Notes: generated from the letters alone by a model not told the origin. Positions 30,707 to 43,620 are shown, numbered from the stretch's first letter. The stretch: 64,000 bases of DNA from Ctena decussata (GCA_963989385.1 OZ022499.1:47977757-48041756), one strand, 5' to 3'. A program made the numbers and translations.

Positions 30707-30819
30707 GTAAGCGCTATATGCATGGCTAAAATTATTCAGCGGTTCACAATCCGGGTCATTAGTTAGTTCAATGATTCATGTAAGAGCACTGGACCTACAA
30801 ACATTAACATTATTGAGAA

Positions 30820-31030
30820 ATTCTGCATTATGTCACGTACGTGCACCACAAAACTCCAAACAACCAAAGCCATTGCACGAAAACTAAATAAATTAAGCGC
30901 AAACAGAGTGATACCATTAAACAATTACAGACTGAATGACATTGGACGGACACACGGCGCCAAGTGTGTGCAACTATGGTTACGTACCGTTGAGCCACTT
31001 GGGAAACGTCGACAGGAGAACTGAACTGAA
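30820..31030 (+). repeat. Element fragment ending in the ACGTACCGTTGAGCCAC cassette
   Basis: Its end (about 30978-31030: TACGTACCGTTGAGCCAC, GGGAAACGTCG, GGAGAACTGAAC) matches the end of the tandem array element at 43228-43280. This marks both as the same repeat family. The interior is not shared. Confidence 0.5.
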
Positions 31031-32004
31031 CTGATCTGCAAAGTAATACCGTTGAAAGTTGCGTGTCCTGCCAGTTTTCACATGCCATCGATGTAGTGCG
31101 CCCAGCATTTGATGTTGACAATGTTATCTCCTGTTACATAGCCCAATTGCTGTTTTCTGACCTTGACCGCATGACACTGGCCTCGTGACAACGAGGCCGC
31201 CGCCGCCAGAGTCAGTTGACAGTAATGTACAACCTGTGGCCCACATGGACAAAACGTTGAAATAGCATATGTCAATGTCGTTTTCAAACAAAACACGGCC
31301 CTGAATGATATGTGACGACATTATCATTTTGTTTAGAGTGTGAAATAAGTAAGTCCGAAGTTATGAAGTTTTGAAAATATGAGAATAGAGCTCGACTAAC
31401 CATTCTTTTTTTTTTACAGTTTTGCGCAGAAAATTACCCTTTGATCTTTTCTTTTATAAACCCTTTTTAATATAAACAAGTCCTGCACTTTGGGATTGTA
31501 AATTGTGAGAAACAACATAAAAGAGGGATGTACTAAGTTTTGGAAAGATTTTCAGTTTCCTCGGCATTTTGTGCAAGTTCGTCACAAGATATTGTCAGGG
31601 TCACTGATAGGTACAATGACTTTTTTTTATCCATCCCTTGAGGGTCACCTGTGCATGGCATAAAATTTAAGATCCAGAGAAGTTTTGGGGATTTCATGGC
31701 TACTGATAATATATCTATTATCTCTAGAGTTCCGTAGGTAAATGATTTTATGAACTTACTCGTGTTTTTTTTTTTTGTTTTTTTTTCGAAAAGAAATCAC
31801 CGTGGAATGGAGTGTCCATCACAAACTAAACAAAAAATCAACCCAGGCGCCGTTTCTCGGCCCCGCAGGCCCCGTTGAAGGCGATCTGGTCACTTCGGTT
31901 CCGTTATGGCTACCCGCCGTGTTTCTTAGCTACAGAATAGACACTTATGTTTCTCATGACGTCAGAGGTCACGGCACAGAAAACGTGTGGGCATCCATGG
32001 ACTT
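31031..32004. other. Non-coding stretch, locally GC-rich
   Basis: GC-rich patches at about 31185-31225 and 31840-31930, and T-runs at 31406-31417 and 31766-31786. Short frames on both strands (for example 31775-32014) show no recognisable domain. Confidence 0.35.
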
Positions 32005-32440
32005 GTTTGTTTAGCTCACCGAGACGAAGTGATCACTTTTCGTCTGTCGTTCGTCGTCTATCCGATTTTGCGTTAGCTGATTTCTATGAAACCGCAAGGC
32101 CTAGTGCTCTGATATTAGTCATGAAGCATTGTCTAGTAAACCTCTGCCAAATTTCTTCAAATAGTGGCCCCAGGGTCCAAAATGGCATTGCAGCGGGTGG
32201 TTTGGGGTTTAAAAATTGAAAACACTTAAAAGTCTCTTCTTCTCTAGAACCGCTTTGCCAGCTGCCTGGTATTTAGTATGTAGTGTTGCCTAGTGGACCT
32301 ATACCAAGTTTGTTCAAATAGTAGTCCTAGGATTCAAAATGGCACTGCAGTGTGGGGTTTCGGGTTCGAAAATTTGAGATACTGAAAACCTTCTTCTCAT
32401 GAAGCACTAAGCGTCAGGAGTAATTCATGGACATGACGAT
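32005..32440 (+). mobile_element. Helentron-like element remnant starting TTAGCTCACCGAG
   Basis: It starts TTAGCTCACCGAGACGAAGT with the hairpin-like GAAGTGATCACTTTTC, then GTCTGTCGTTCGTCGTC. Two diverged units contain CCAAAATGGCATTGCAG (about 32176) and TCAAAATGGCACTGCAG (about 32335), roughly 159 bp apart. The right end is not defined. Confidence 0.55.
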
Positions 32441-32861
32441 ATAAATTTATATCTAGTTCCATGAAATTTCATTCCTAGGTAGTTTAGTTATAGCCAGTTG
32501 TGGACTTTAAGATAGTCCAATACTGAATCACTCTGTATTGCATATGTTCAAACAAAACAGAGTTATTGTGCGCTCAAACTTGGGGTATACCTAGATCCAA
32601 ACGAAATGTCAGGGCGGTAACAAATATGCGCTGGCAATTACTGTCAAATTCGATCAGTCTACTAGAAGATTCGGTAGAATAAATTTTGCACGCTTGTTCA
32701 AGTTCACTTAGCATAACGCATTGTTATGTACTTCTTGTCAGCACATTTACTGTCGTGTATGAAAGACGTATCTATGTTGATACAAAAAAGCAAGAAGGAA
32801 GGTGCATTTTATTAAGATGAAAATGATCTTCTGCGCGCAAGAAAGCGCCGTTTACGGTGTG

Positions 32862-32938
32862 ACGAATTCCTTCGCCGCGAGATTCGAACTAGGTAAGCCA
32901 AGTCTTAGCAGACTGCGCTTCCGACGTTTATATAACAT
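32862..32938 (-). mobile_element. tRNA-like SINE head (probable)
   Basis: Read on the minus strand, a GTCGGAAGCGCAGTCTGCTA stretch and the B-box-like AGTTCGAATCTCGC are spaced as in tRNA-derived SINEs. There is no cloverleaf with a closed acceptor stem, so I do not call a tRNA gene. Confidence 0.4.
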
Positions 32939-33970
32939 CATCCCTGTATGGAAAACCTTAAATTAAGAGTCCTCATAGTGCCTAAGTCGGTCACACCCTG
33001 CATATAAATACTGGCGACAATTTATTTACCCTTATATTCGCCAATCTCTCTTGGCTCGAAAAATGAAACATTTCACGCATATTGGAATGCTTAAATCATA
33101 GGGTGTAAACTGCCAAAGCAATGTTGAAAAACGTCGTATCAACGGTGATGCACTCTAAATCTAAAAACTACATTGTGCCCACATTGACATTAATACGACG
33201 ATCTTTCAGCGGGTTTGTGCCCATTGGATATTTTGCCGCAATTGCAATAATTGCGACATGCCAAAATAATGCTTTTATACCATGTGCAGATAATCGGTGT
33301 AAAAGCGAAGCATCAGATCAGCCTGTGCATCCTCCCTGTATAATAATAAGCCTTTTTCCTATTTTGTACATGATGGATTCAAACATAACACATTGTTGGG
33401 CCTTTTTTAACACTTGAAATGGGAAGAACAACACGAGCCTGTATATTCTGTATGTTCGAAAAGAAAATATTTGGATCATGAGGACATAGTGTCGTCTCTG
33501 TTCACATAGACGATATTTCGAATATAAGGAGTATACAAAGTGTATTTAGTCACACAGGCTGAAATTTTCGCAAGAAAAGGCTTCTTAGTCCACTTTGCTT
33601 TTTATTTTGTTTATTACGTAAGGAACAAAGTGGACTTAGTACACTTGGCTTGCGAAGATGACAGGCCCTATAATCATACATGAAGATCAGGAGTTGGGCT
33701 GTACATGTACTAAGATAGCATGTGCGAATAGCGAAGACTCAGATAAGCTTGTGCATTCATTTCATCCCTATCTATGTATATGGCAAACCACAACTTATGT
33801 TCTTTATTTTGATACTGAAAAAGCGAAACTTATTGAAAATGTGAACCAACATGAGTCAGGTCAGTCTGTGCCTCCTCGCAGCTAATCTGGTAAATTTAAA
33901 GAGTAAACGATTGGCGTCGCATGAATAGATACCTTATTGGATGTGCGAGATCAGCATGTGTATCTGATCA
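32939..33970. other. Non-coding stretch with small MITE fragments
   Basis: GAAGCATCAGATCAGCCTGT (about 33306) and GCGAAGACTCAGATAAGCTT (about 33730) are fragments of the GAGCCGCGAC MITE family. No gene is supported. Confidence 0.4.
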
Positions 33971-34135
33971 GCCGTGGGTGAAGCGCCGGCCTGCTGACCT
34001 AGCGATCCCGAGCTCGATTCTCGAAGGCGTTCTCAATCGTAAACCGGGTTCCATTGCACAGAGCCTTTCATTATCACATATGACTGAAATACTGCTGAAA
34101 AAGGACGTAAAATCGCAAGTCATCAATCCATCCCT
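33971..34135 (+). mobile_element. tRNA-derived SINE, plus strand
   Basis: The head, GGGTGAAGCGCCGGCCTGCT with AGCTCGATTCTCG, resembles the A and B boxes of a SINE promoter. The tail TGACTGAAATACTGCTGAAA then GGACGTAAAATCGCAAGTCA follows the SINE 3' pattern (CGTTAAA-type end). It is diverged from the elements at 13.5 and 13.9 kb, with no clear target duplication. Confidence 0.55.
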
Positions 34136-34954
34136 TTCTGATCGACGTTGTACAAGGACAGATAATATGGCTAGCCACGTGCGTCTATTGTTGGCTATAC
34201 CGCATATCCAGGTGTTGCATAACTTTACGTTGTATTTGCAAGTTTTGTTACGGCTAAATAATTTTTGTTACCGGTGAGTGAGCAGTGTGTATGTCCTGTG
34301 CCCCTTCCTGTACAATAGAAAAGTCTAGGGGAAGGTACAAAGATAACTCCGCCCTGACATTGCTTTTGGATCAGGGTATAGCTTACAACTTAATATTAAT
34401 GAATCACCCCTTTGGGGGAGAGACTTCAGTCAATAAGAGAATGGTTAGAATGGCCACCATTAGTCAGGTAACGTATGTCAACAACCGTTAAATAAAATAA
34501 CAGACCTAGATGAAAAATATAAGATGGCAACATTGATTTTTTTTCTGTAAATCACTGAAGTATCAGATAGTTTTATTACTTTACCCAGTACTAAAATGAC
34601 GCGCCAAATTTACTGCACGCGCTGGGGTTACTGTTCTAGTTGAAATAGCGGCCTCAAGAGCAAGGAAACATGTGCTTTTTTTCTTCTTTAAACCATCGGC
34701 TAGAGTCGTTCTTCAAAATGCGGTATTAATTGCGAGTTTCTAGTGACTGGCTTAAACGTTATTTCTGTTGCTTATGTAAAATAATTGGTGGTAAGCTATA
34801 CAGATGACACTAACTACCGTAAAGATCTTAAGTTTTTGGGCAGATAGGTTTGTACAAATAGTGGAAACTGAGATCAGACTGCTTCTTAGGAATCTTTTTG
34901 ATTTGCCATTCCGTCTGCACATTTTTGGTGGCATTACTCTATGGTAGAATCGAA

Positions 34955-35035
34955 ATAACAGGGGAATAATAGTAGGACAAGGGCCTGCTTTGGTTGCAGC
35001 AGGTGCGGAATGGGAGTTGTCTGTTTATTTGGGTT
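34955..35035 (+). mobile_element. Fragment of the SINE family seen at 13468-13693
   Basis: ATAGTAGGACAAGGGCCTGC and GCAGCAGGTGCGG match the internal part of that SINE. Ends are missing. Confidence 0.5.
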
Positions 35036-36295
35036 TCTCAGATTCGGGGGTATTTTGTAACTTTAACATTGTTTTGCAAGGAAACGAAACAGTGAAAATT
35101 TTGTATTTTTGTCTTATTCTGTAACATACGATGTAAGTTTTTCTCAAAAAATATGCATACGCTTGCCCCGTCGATCAAATATATTTTTCATGATTTTTTT
35201 TTCATGAAATTAGATTTTCTCGCATTTCTAAAAAAATGTAAAAAATACTTATTATCAAGATATCAAGATATCAAGATAAGTGCATTGTTTTTTTTTTTTG
35301 TTTTTGTTTTTTTTTTCATCAGTTTGTTTTTAATATCCTATATTACAGATTATATGAATCGCAGAAATGAAAGTGCATTCATATGCTAGATATACATGTA
35401 CAGTATGCATTTAAATAGGAACTGTGTAAAAAAAATATGTAGAAACACAAATTTTGATTTTTTTTGGACAACGAAACGGTAAAAATATTTTTATTCTTAT
35501 CCAAATGTTTTATAGCCCTGTGGGTTATTAGACTGGTAAAGTGGTTTGAATGCCCAACCAATATTCTTATTTAGAATCCAACTACCTTCAGTCGAGTCAA
35601 GGGCATATTCCTGAGAATATTCCTATAAGATTTGCATTTGGACCTGAAACTATGATGAATTATTATTGGTTACTTAGATATGGCTCCGGACGGATGGGCA
35701 GAGACGGACAGAGGGGCAACGCCATCTTAATATCCCTCCGCATTCGGCTTGGGATCATAAGTAGTCGAGACCCCACCCCCATCGACACACACCAAACTCA
35801 GCTTTAGCACTTGACTAAAAAGAAATTGAGGAAAGAGAGTGCAAGTTTTTTTTATTATGTCACCCACGAAAGCAACAAGGATGTACAGACGCGTCAAAAG
35901 ATCAAAAGACAACATTATATAAGCATAACTTTAGGTAAACAATGAAACCAATGTCCCTTGTGTGTATGGGGGGTACAAACGTCCCTTGTGTGTGTGTGGG
36001 GGGGGGGGGGGTAGCGGATGTGTACGTGGGTGTCAGAGAGAGAGAGATCTTTATGGAATATCGTATGAAATAACATTTTACGGGAATTTTTTTCGCAAAT
36101 AATAAATTGGACATTTACCATTTGGCATTTGTCAAGCCTCATCGTACGATATTTGGATAAAAGACAACGACCACAAACACGGATAACTCCCACACTGAAA
36201 AATGTTGACATTTGCCGGGTTTTTTTTTTTTCAACGTGTCATTATTCAAATTACTATTATTAATATTATTATAATTTATTATTCAAATTTTAATT
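35036..36295. other. Non-coding stretch with simple repeats
   Basis: Holds AAGATATC repeats (about 35260-35278), T-runs (35288-35320 and 36219-36230), G-run and GT stretches (35975-36012), and a fragment GACGGACAGAGGGGCAACGC (about 35702) of a GTCY-bearing element in reverse orientation. No gene is supported. Confidence 0.5.
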
Positions 36296-37154
36296 TCAGA
36301 ATAAATTTGAAATCTGAGTAAAAGTAAAAAGTATGCAAAGACCAGGAACTGAAACAATCAAAATCCAAATCCAGCCCTCAAACCATAGTTGGAAACAACT
36401 AAGGTTACAAATAATCAAGATACAGAGAACATATGGCCAACCGAGTGAGCAGCTTGTTCCCAAAAGGTGGCCACTCAGCAACCCAAACCGAACCAAAAAT
36501 AATAATAACATACATAAGGTAAAACATCACAGAAACTCTGACACCAAAAACAGGCAACAAAGAACCACAACAGAACTACCGCCTTGGAACGGTCAGTAAT
36601 GAATTACTGGGGGGCTCAAATCGATTTTACAGGCCCAACCTCACCCTCAGTTTCTGAAGTGGTACAAAACATTTAGTTGGTTGTTCGGTTCGCATGATAA
36701 CCCTCTAACTCGTCAATGAATCATCACGGTAAACACATAAATCAAATTTCAACACCATGAAGAAGCAAAGACGAGGACTCAACAGATACAACGGGCCGTC
36801 TGACAGGTGGAGATCCCTGTCCTGCCAAACAACCCCACTGGAAATCTGAAGCAAAAGAAGGTCACCAGTTGAGCCCCGGTAAATCTGCAAGCATGAATAG
36901 TTTTCAGTTATACCGTAAAATATCTAAGTATTAAAGCAGATAGGTCAGCGAAAAGAGCAGACCCAGATCAGACGGCTCTTAAACAGGAACAGTCGGATGC
37001 CCACACTGTGTCATGTAACATCCCCATCTTTTGGACACATTACTGAATTGTATAACCAAATTGTTCCAGTGATAGAATAACTACGTTAATTATTTTAGGT
37101 GTCCCAATCCTTAGAGTTTTACGGAATATTTACAAGTACATTATGGCGAAACTA
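36296..37154. repeat. Unidentified repeat-like region
   Basis: The base composition differs from the flanks (C/A-rich on plus from about 36330 to 36560), and one 88-codon plus-strand frame at 36333-36599 is low in hydrophobic residues and lacks a recognisable domain. It has the look of a retroelement untranslated or gag-like remnant, but I cannot assign it. Confidence 0.25.
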
Positions 37155-37235
37155 GCTGGGACACAACGTAAAATCAACATTGAATCAACGTTGATTCAAC
37201 ATCATGAATCAATATAGGTATCAAACATGATTCCG
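37155..37235. mobile_element. Small palindromic MITE, TTGAATCAAC family
   Basis: GCTGGGACACAACGTAAAAT followed by CAACATTGAATCAACGTTG and TTCAACATCATGAATCAA. The right end is degraded. Confidence 0.55.
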
Positions 37236-38451
37236 TGCATTAACAAATGACAAATTTTATTCAGCACGAACACATTTACAATAAATGGTTAAGACTGACA
37301 CAATAAAATTACCCAATATCATGGGAATGTTAACAACTTTATAATGAAAATGTGCATCTCCAGGCGAAGCTCGCCCATTTCCCACAAAGAAGGAAATCGA
37401 CTCTATTAGGAAGTAGGCTCCTCTCCTCCAAAAGGGAATCCAAGTTAACCAACCCCTGCCGCCAAGGGAAACTAACAGGGAGCCATAAATGGGAAGCACA
37501 ACAGTTGCCTCCAATATCGAAAAGTCAAAGGATATGGAGGTGCATCTATTCGCCTAAGCAAAGGAATTTTAAATTCTAAGTATACTGATGGAGCCATGGT
37601 AGTCAGAAGTTTAAACTTTTAAGAAAACATTCCCAAGGTGTATTAGTTCTTTATTTCCAGCAATGACTTATAAAAGTTAGAGATAATTTTAGAATAACAG
37701 GAGAGTGTCTAAATGCTAAATGGTTGATAATTATGAGTCATTCTACAAAAGATGAGGAATTCCTGTCCCTCACCTAAATACTTGTATACCTTTTTTCCAT
37801 TTCAACTATCTTGCCTTTGGTAGTATGTTTTAATTAAAGGGACCGAATATCTAACATTTACGATAGTGACTGGGCTAGTTAATGCAGTTGTTCATATTTA
37901 TTTCTAAATAAATTAAGAGTTACCCCCCTTATATTTGCTATAGTGAAAATTGAACTTCAGTTTGACAAAAAGTGTTGATATAAACAAAACAAATATAGAC
38001 ATGATGAAAGTCTGGGATAGAAACCTACCAATGACAGAAGCGTCGTATTCCCATTGGTTTTTATTTGAAGCCGTGTCAAGTTTGTTTTGGTGTGTCCCGC
38101 AGTTCGTGTCATACTCTGTTACCGCAGTTGCAGTTGTAGTTTAGACAGAGTTACTACCCATGAAAATGACTTTGCACTGGACTTTTGTGAGGTAAGGAGC
38201 GCCAATTTAATAAAAACATTAAATCATTTTATGCAAAGTTTGCTTAGAGGTAAATATGAAACAATTATCTAAATTAAGTAGTGACTAAGACAGGTAATAT
38301 GTGATCCCTTTACCCACCTTTCTATAGAAACAAAAAGCTGCAAATAAAACAAAATATAAACACTGAAAAAGTATGATAGACATCAATATTATTGTGTAAA
38401 CATTTTCAAGTTTTTGCCTCCAGCAGGCAAAATAAGTGTGAGTTTGCATAC
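37236..38451. other. Non-coding stretch
   Basis: A minus-strand frame at 37257-37514 (WIPFWRRGAYFLIESISFF) reads like a protein but matches nothing I can name. It may be a fragment of a retroelement. The rest is AT-rich intergenic DNA. Confidence 0.3.
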
Positions 38452-39431
38452 TTTTTGTCATTCCTGTTACTGTCATCTCTGTTACTGTCATCTCTGTTAC
38501 TGTCATCTCTGTTACCCACCAAGTGTAACAGGAATGACACTTTGAATTTAATTAAATATGTAAAATATGAAAGATGTTTGTGTTTGACATTTACAATTCT
38601 TTCAGCTAGACTAATTTGAATATGCCGTGTCTTTTACAGAACATTTTAAGCGGCATTTAATAGCCTGTTGTTGCCCGCGGTAACAGGGATGACACATATT
38701 CACAGAATAAGTAACAGGGATGACATATTCATAGTACACTTTTATCAGGTTGAATCACGTTATACATATTAAAGAAGGAATCTGCTAATGTTTGGGAAGA
38801 GCTGTTGAATTTTCAGCATTTTATGCAATTTTTGTCTGAGCCTCGAATCAGTGATTATCACCACTTTAACGATGAATTGAAAGTCACTTTGAGCCCTTAA
38901 GAGCTCATTTTATCCATATCCACCAGATTTCTACTTCACTATTAGTCAGATTACAAGTTACTTTTGGTATTTTAACATCTTTCAGTTTAGCTGTCATTCT
39001 TGTTACTGAATATCATTCATATTGTCATTTATGTTACTGCTGAAAATTATTGTTGTCATTCCTGTTATCAAATGTCATTCCTGTTACCAGTCAACTTTTG
39101 CTCAATATATAAATTAATCCAATGTTCTGCTGTTGCATTTATTTACCAGTTTTAAAGTCGATGCCTGCAGCTACCTTTTGCAGAAAATGAAGATACTCAT
39201 CCTACCATTTCTCAAAATAGATTTGATGGCATTTACCTTAAAACGTTTTGTTTCAGTTAAATAATAAGTGATTCGGATCATATTATAAGTAACAAATCAT
39301 TTTTCCTCTTAACAAGTTTGTAAACTTGGAGGTCTAAACAGGAACTTTTTAATATGAAAGAAGAAAATAACTACGATAATTATTTCATTTAGGAAATAAG
39401 GTTTCTTGTTGTGGTAACAGGAATGACTTTT
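38452..39431. mobile_element. About 1-kb element with GTCATTCCTGTTAC ends
   Basis: TTTTTGTCATTCCTGTTAC at the left and GTAACAGGAATGACTTTTTA at the right are inverted copies. Extra copies lie inside: three GTCATCTCTGTTAC units at 38472-38515, GTAACAGGAATGAC at 38525, GGTAACAGGGATGAC at 38680 and 38707, and GTCATTCCTGTTA at 39055 and 39073. These look like repeated subterminal binding sites. No transposase frame is seen. Confidence 0.5.
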
Positions 39432-39779
39432 TAAACCAGGGCAGCGATCAAAATAAGCCAACAAGTATTATTATGCAAATTCTCTTGTCTGAATTAATGG
39501 TTTATTGTTGTTAGATATTCAGAGTTGAAATTAAAATAAAACAAATCAAAATCAGTTGTGTTATTTTTTGCAAAACAAAAATGCCCAAATTCCTTCATTT
39601 TTGTAGAATGACTCATATACATTTACGTAAAATGTTCCTTGTCCTCTATTTCATTAGAGTTACAAGCATGACAGAATCTTCAGCTCTTGGTGCATTAGTA
39701 TATCTTCCAGTTTCTGTAGCAAGCTTATGCGCACTTATCAGTAATCAAAGATCTCTCGTCTCTGGACTTAAATATGTCA

Positions 39780-40350
39780 ATATATACTCAGAGGCAATAC
39801 AAAGTATACAGTTGTTGATCTTGAATACTGGGCATCGTGTAAATGGCTGCGTAGTTATATCAACAATGTCATTGTGGCAAACGCCTAGCTCTGTAAAACA
39901 CAAACACAAATTGTTTTGCAGTCATTAATAATGAAGTTATGGCCCTTAATTCAAAATCAGTAGTTCCAGTCAGAACTCGCTTTGCACATGACACATGGCA
40001 GATTGCATTTTGCACTTTTTGAATATCTAGCGCTGATGTCTGTGAGTAAAACCACATCTTCATTTAACCTGAAACTTCCATCAAACGTCTTCAACCATAG
40101 TTAGAAATGTTACATGTCTCAAATTATCTCCCTTTGAATTAAAATCATAGGGAATCAAATGTTTCTCTATCTTACCTGGATTTAGAAGTTTTCACTTGAA
40201 ATTTTCGGAAAATTGTTGTTTGGCTTCTTGCCTTTGTGGACACTTGAAAAGAGCTTCATAGACTTGTTTATTTGAAAGAAAACTGAAAATAAACTTCCCA
40301 TTAGAACTCAATGCCTATTCAATGCATGTTACCAGAAGACGCCAAAAGCA
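39780..40350 (+). repeat. Dispersed repeat, forward copy (partner at 62564-63060)
   Basis: Shared words with the reverse complement of 62564-63060: GTGTAAATGGCTGC, AACACAAACACAAATTGTTT, TTGCAGTCATTAATAATG, AATTATCTCCCTTTGAATTA and ACATGTTACCAGAAGACGCC-like ends. The 39581-39928 frame is partly inside and is not a recognised protein. The family is unknown. Confidence 0.6.
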
Positions 40351-40500
40351 TTATTTCTTATTCATGAAAGTTATTGTCAAATCTTCAACTAGAGACATAT
40401 AACAAATCACTCTGCGCCGATTATCTTTTTTTTTTCAGATTTTTCTTGTTACATGTTTTATCGCTTATTACGTCCATAAAGCTGACGCGAGAGTTGATAT

Positions 40501-40752
40501 CCTGGGGCCGAGTGCACAAAGCAAACGTAAGCCTACGCCCGACGTACGTCCGTCGTAAAAAGGTCGCAGAATTTTAATCCGTGTGCACAACCGAGGCGTG
40601 TCGTAAATAAAGTCCTAAAATAGCTTCAAAACTCACAAATCGCTTCGTGCACTTGGATTAAAATACAGTCGTAGTACAGACTTAGTTGCGCAGACGTTCG
40701 TAAGCTACCCGGCTGGCGTAGTTTACGCCTCCTTTGTGCACTCGGCCCCAGG
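40501..40752. mobile_element. 252-bp MITE with 21-bp perfect terminal inverted repeats
   Basis: CCTGGGGCCGAGTGCACAAA with one more G at the left, and the exact mirror CTTTGTGCACTCGGCCCCAG then G at the right. Inner words TACGTCCGTCGTAAAA and GACGTTCGTAAGC suggest further imperfect pairing. Non-coding. Confidence 0.8.
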
Positions 40753-40826
40753 GTTCGAGTTTCCCAGGTAAACAGGATACTGAATAATCATATAAGAATT
40801 ATATTTCTTCTGACAGTTAACATAAA

Positions 40827-41073
40827 TAACGAAAACTTTGACATTTAAAAGGGTGATCTAAAATAGTTTCACATTCATTTTAGCACTTTTTCCCCACAAG
40901 AAAACCAACATAACAGACGGTCAAGGCCTCTTAGCTGCGATAGTAACGAAAACTTTGACATTTAAAAGGGTGATTTAAAATAGTTTCACATTTCATTTTA
41001 GCACTTTTTCCCCACAAGAAAACCAACATTGCGGAATAACAGACAGTCAAGGCCTCTTAGATGCGATAGTTAT
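40827..41073 (+). repeat. Two-copy tandem duplication of about 117-125 bp
   Basis: The unit starting TAACGAAAACTTTGACATTT at 40827 is repeated from 40944, including AAAGGGTGAT-TAAAATAG, CACTTTTTCCCCACAAGAAA and GTCAAGGCCTCTTAG. The second copy carries a few extra bases. Confidence 0.85.
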
Positions 41074-41241
41074 TTTTTTAATGTCGGTGGACAGCCATGA
41101 CCTTGATCAGACTGTGCCAGCGTAGGCTGATCAGAACTTTACGATACTAAACTGGAAGCGAAGTAAAGCCTATGCGTGGTAACGTAACATATCAACGTGT
41201 ATGTCAAATGTCGACCCCAAGTTGCCTTATCTCTTTTAGTA

Positions 41242-42373
41242 TAGCTTTTTAGCACGACTTTGCGAAGCAAACGTGTGCTTATGCAATACCTTTCGTGTGC
41301 GTCAGGGTGCGCATGTGTGTGCGTGCACGTAAGTGAGCGCGTGCGCCTTTATAAAAAATGTTATTCACCTGTTGCGTTTAGGTCAGTTTCTAAGTAACCG
41401 CAAGGGCAAGAGTATTCAAACTTGCTCAATAGATACGTCTAGGGGAAGATCTATTGAAAGAAGGCATGCATATCGGACCATGGCCTATATTTCACGGTCA
41501 CAGTAACCTATATTTCACGGCCCAGTGATTTTACCTTCTATATTGAAGACTATCTGATGTAGGAACATGATTGCTTGGAATAATGACTCAGTATGACATG
41601 ATGTTTGACCTCAAACTAATAGTAGGTCACAGTAACCTATATTTTATGGTCCAGTAAATCTGCATTATATCTCGAAGATTATTTGATGCGCGAACAAAAT
41701 TGCTTGAGATAACGACTCATTATGTCCAAAAGTTTTACCTCAAACTAACAGTATGTCACATTGACCTATATTTCATGGTCCAGTGATATTGCCTATTTGA
41801 GCCTATTTGATATACGAACATGATTGCTTGGGAAAATGACTCATTATGACCAGATGTTTGACCTAAAACTATCAGTAGGTATTTCATGGTCCAGTGATTT
41901 TGACATATCTTAAAGACTGCTTGAAGTACGAGCATGATTGCTTGGGATAATGACTGAGTATAACCGGATGTTTGACCTCAAACTAACTGTAGATCACATT
42001 GACCTTTATTTCATGGTCTAGTGAATTTGCCTTATAACTTGAAGACTATTAGATACAGAAACATGATTGCTTCTGATAAGGACTCAGTATGACCAGATTT
42101 TTGACCTCAAACTAACACAATTCAGTGATTTTTGCACTGTATTGAAGGCTATTTGATGTACAAACATGATTATTGGACTAATGACTCAGTATGACCCAAA
42201 GTTTGACATTTTGTTATCAGTAGGTCACATTTACCTATATTTCATGGTCAAGAGATATATCTTGAAGACTATTTGATACACGAACTTGATTCTTGAAATA
42301 ATGGCTCAGTATGACCCAAAGCTTGACCTCAAACAAACAGTAGGTCGCAGTGACCTATATTTCATGGTCCAGT

Positions 42374-42407
<34 letters not shown>

Positions 42408-43282
42408 CCCTTTTTTTCTTGGAGACTATTAGATGAACGAACATGATTGCCTGCGATAATGACTCAATATGACCGGATGTTTTGTCTCAAACGTACAGTA
42501 TGTCACAGTTACCTTTATTTACAGTCCAGTGATTTTGCATCATATTTTATAACACTATCTCATCATTTAAACTTATACTTCGGTTAATGGTTAGAGCTTA
42601 CACTGTCAGTGATCTCATACTGGTTGTAGGCCCGTATGACCCCTAGTTTCATAGTCCAGTGATTTTTGCCTCGTATTTCTATCATTACTTTAAGGTTTTG
42701 CATCATGCCACGTTAAATGGTTTGGGCTGACACCATGAATGCTATCATCTTAGTTGAGGGTCAGCATGACCTATATTTCGATGTCCAGTGATTATACCTC
42801 ATATTTCTAACACTAGTCACGGATTTGCATTATACGTGGGTTCATGGTTTGGGCTGATGAGTGACCTCGTACTTATTGTACGTCAATGTGATCTATAGCT
42901 CATGGTCCAGTGATTTTGCATCATATCTCTAATAATTTTACATGGATTTGCATTATACTTGGGTTATGGGTGTAGGCTGGCCCTATGAGTGACCTCAAAT
43001 TGATTGAAGGTCAGTGTGACCTATACTTCATGGTCTAGTGATTTAAGCTAATATGTCTAAAACTGTTTCATTGACTTCTATGATACATGTACTTGGTATA
43101 CATTCAGATACGATGATTGACTTTACGTTACTTTTAGGTGACTGTGACCTATATTTTACTGTTCGTTGTAACTGTCATATCTCGTCAATATTTAAGACGT
43201 TTGAATTATTTGTTGTGTGCAACTATTTCACGTACCGTTGAGCCACCTGGGGAACGTCGTTAGGAGAATTGAACAGAACAGA
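41242..43282 (+). mobile_element. Tandem-array element, units of about 125 bp
   Basis: A left hairpin-like segment, AGCACGACTTTGCGAAGC with CGTGTGCT, is followed by at least twelve diverged units marked by ACCTATATTTCATGGTCCAG (for example 41633, 41765, 42352, 42767, 43019), spaced about 115-130 bp. The unit also contains GACTCAGTATGACC and TTTGACCTCAAAC. It closes with the cassette CACGTACCGTTGAGCCACCT at about 43230 that also ends the fragment at 30820-31030. This fits a Helentron-like element with an expanded core. A T-run of about 33 (42375-42407) interrupts one unit. Confidence 0.65.
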
Positions 43283-43519
43283 ACTTAGGAGAACTATTTA
43301 TTTTGACACTGCAGCTCATCTCATTTCACACAGCCTGTATTGTCCATATTAAACTTGCGCTTGTTAAGTCAAGCTCCCGCAAAGTCGTGCTTTATTGTCT
43401 CCTGGCAATTCTTGTCATTATATCTGCACTTTACATATACTGCATACGGTTCCGTCAGTTCATCTCATTCCGACTGTCCGTCGTTCAGTAAATGAGTAAT
43501 TCGGTCGGGCACAAAACCT

Positions 43520-43620
43520 GTCGGGCACACAACGTTTATTCAACATTGATTCAGTGTGTATTCAAAGTCATGACGGTGTATCAACACTGTTTTAATGTTG
43601 ACTCAAAGTTGTGTGCCTGC
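43520..43620. mobile_element. Small palindromic MITE, TTGAATCAAC family
   Basis: CGGGCACACAACGTTTATTC at the left and AAAGTTGTGTGCCTGC at the right, centred on AAAGTCATGACGG. Confidence 0.6.

Noticed and set aside
36333..36599. 88-codon protein gene
   Set aside because: Low-complexity, polar composition with no domain, no signal or splice support, in repeat-like surroundings.
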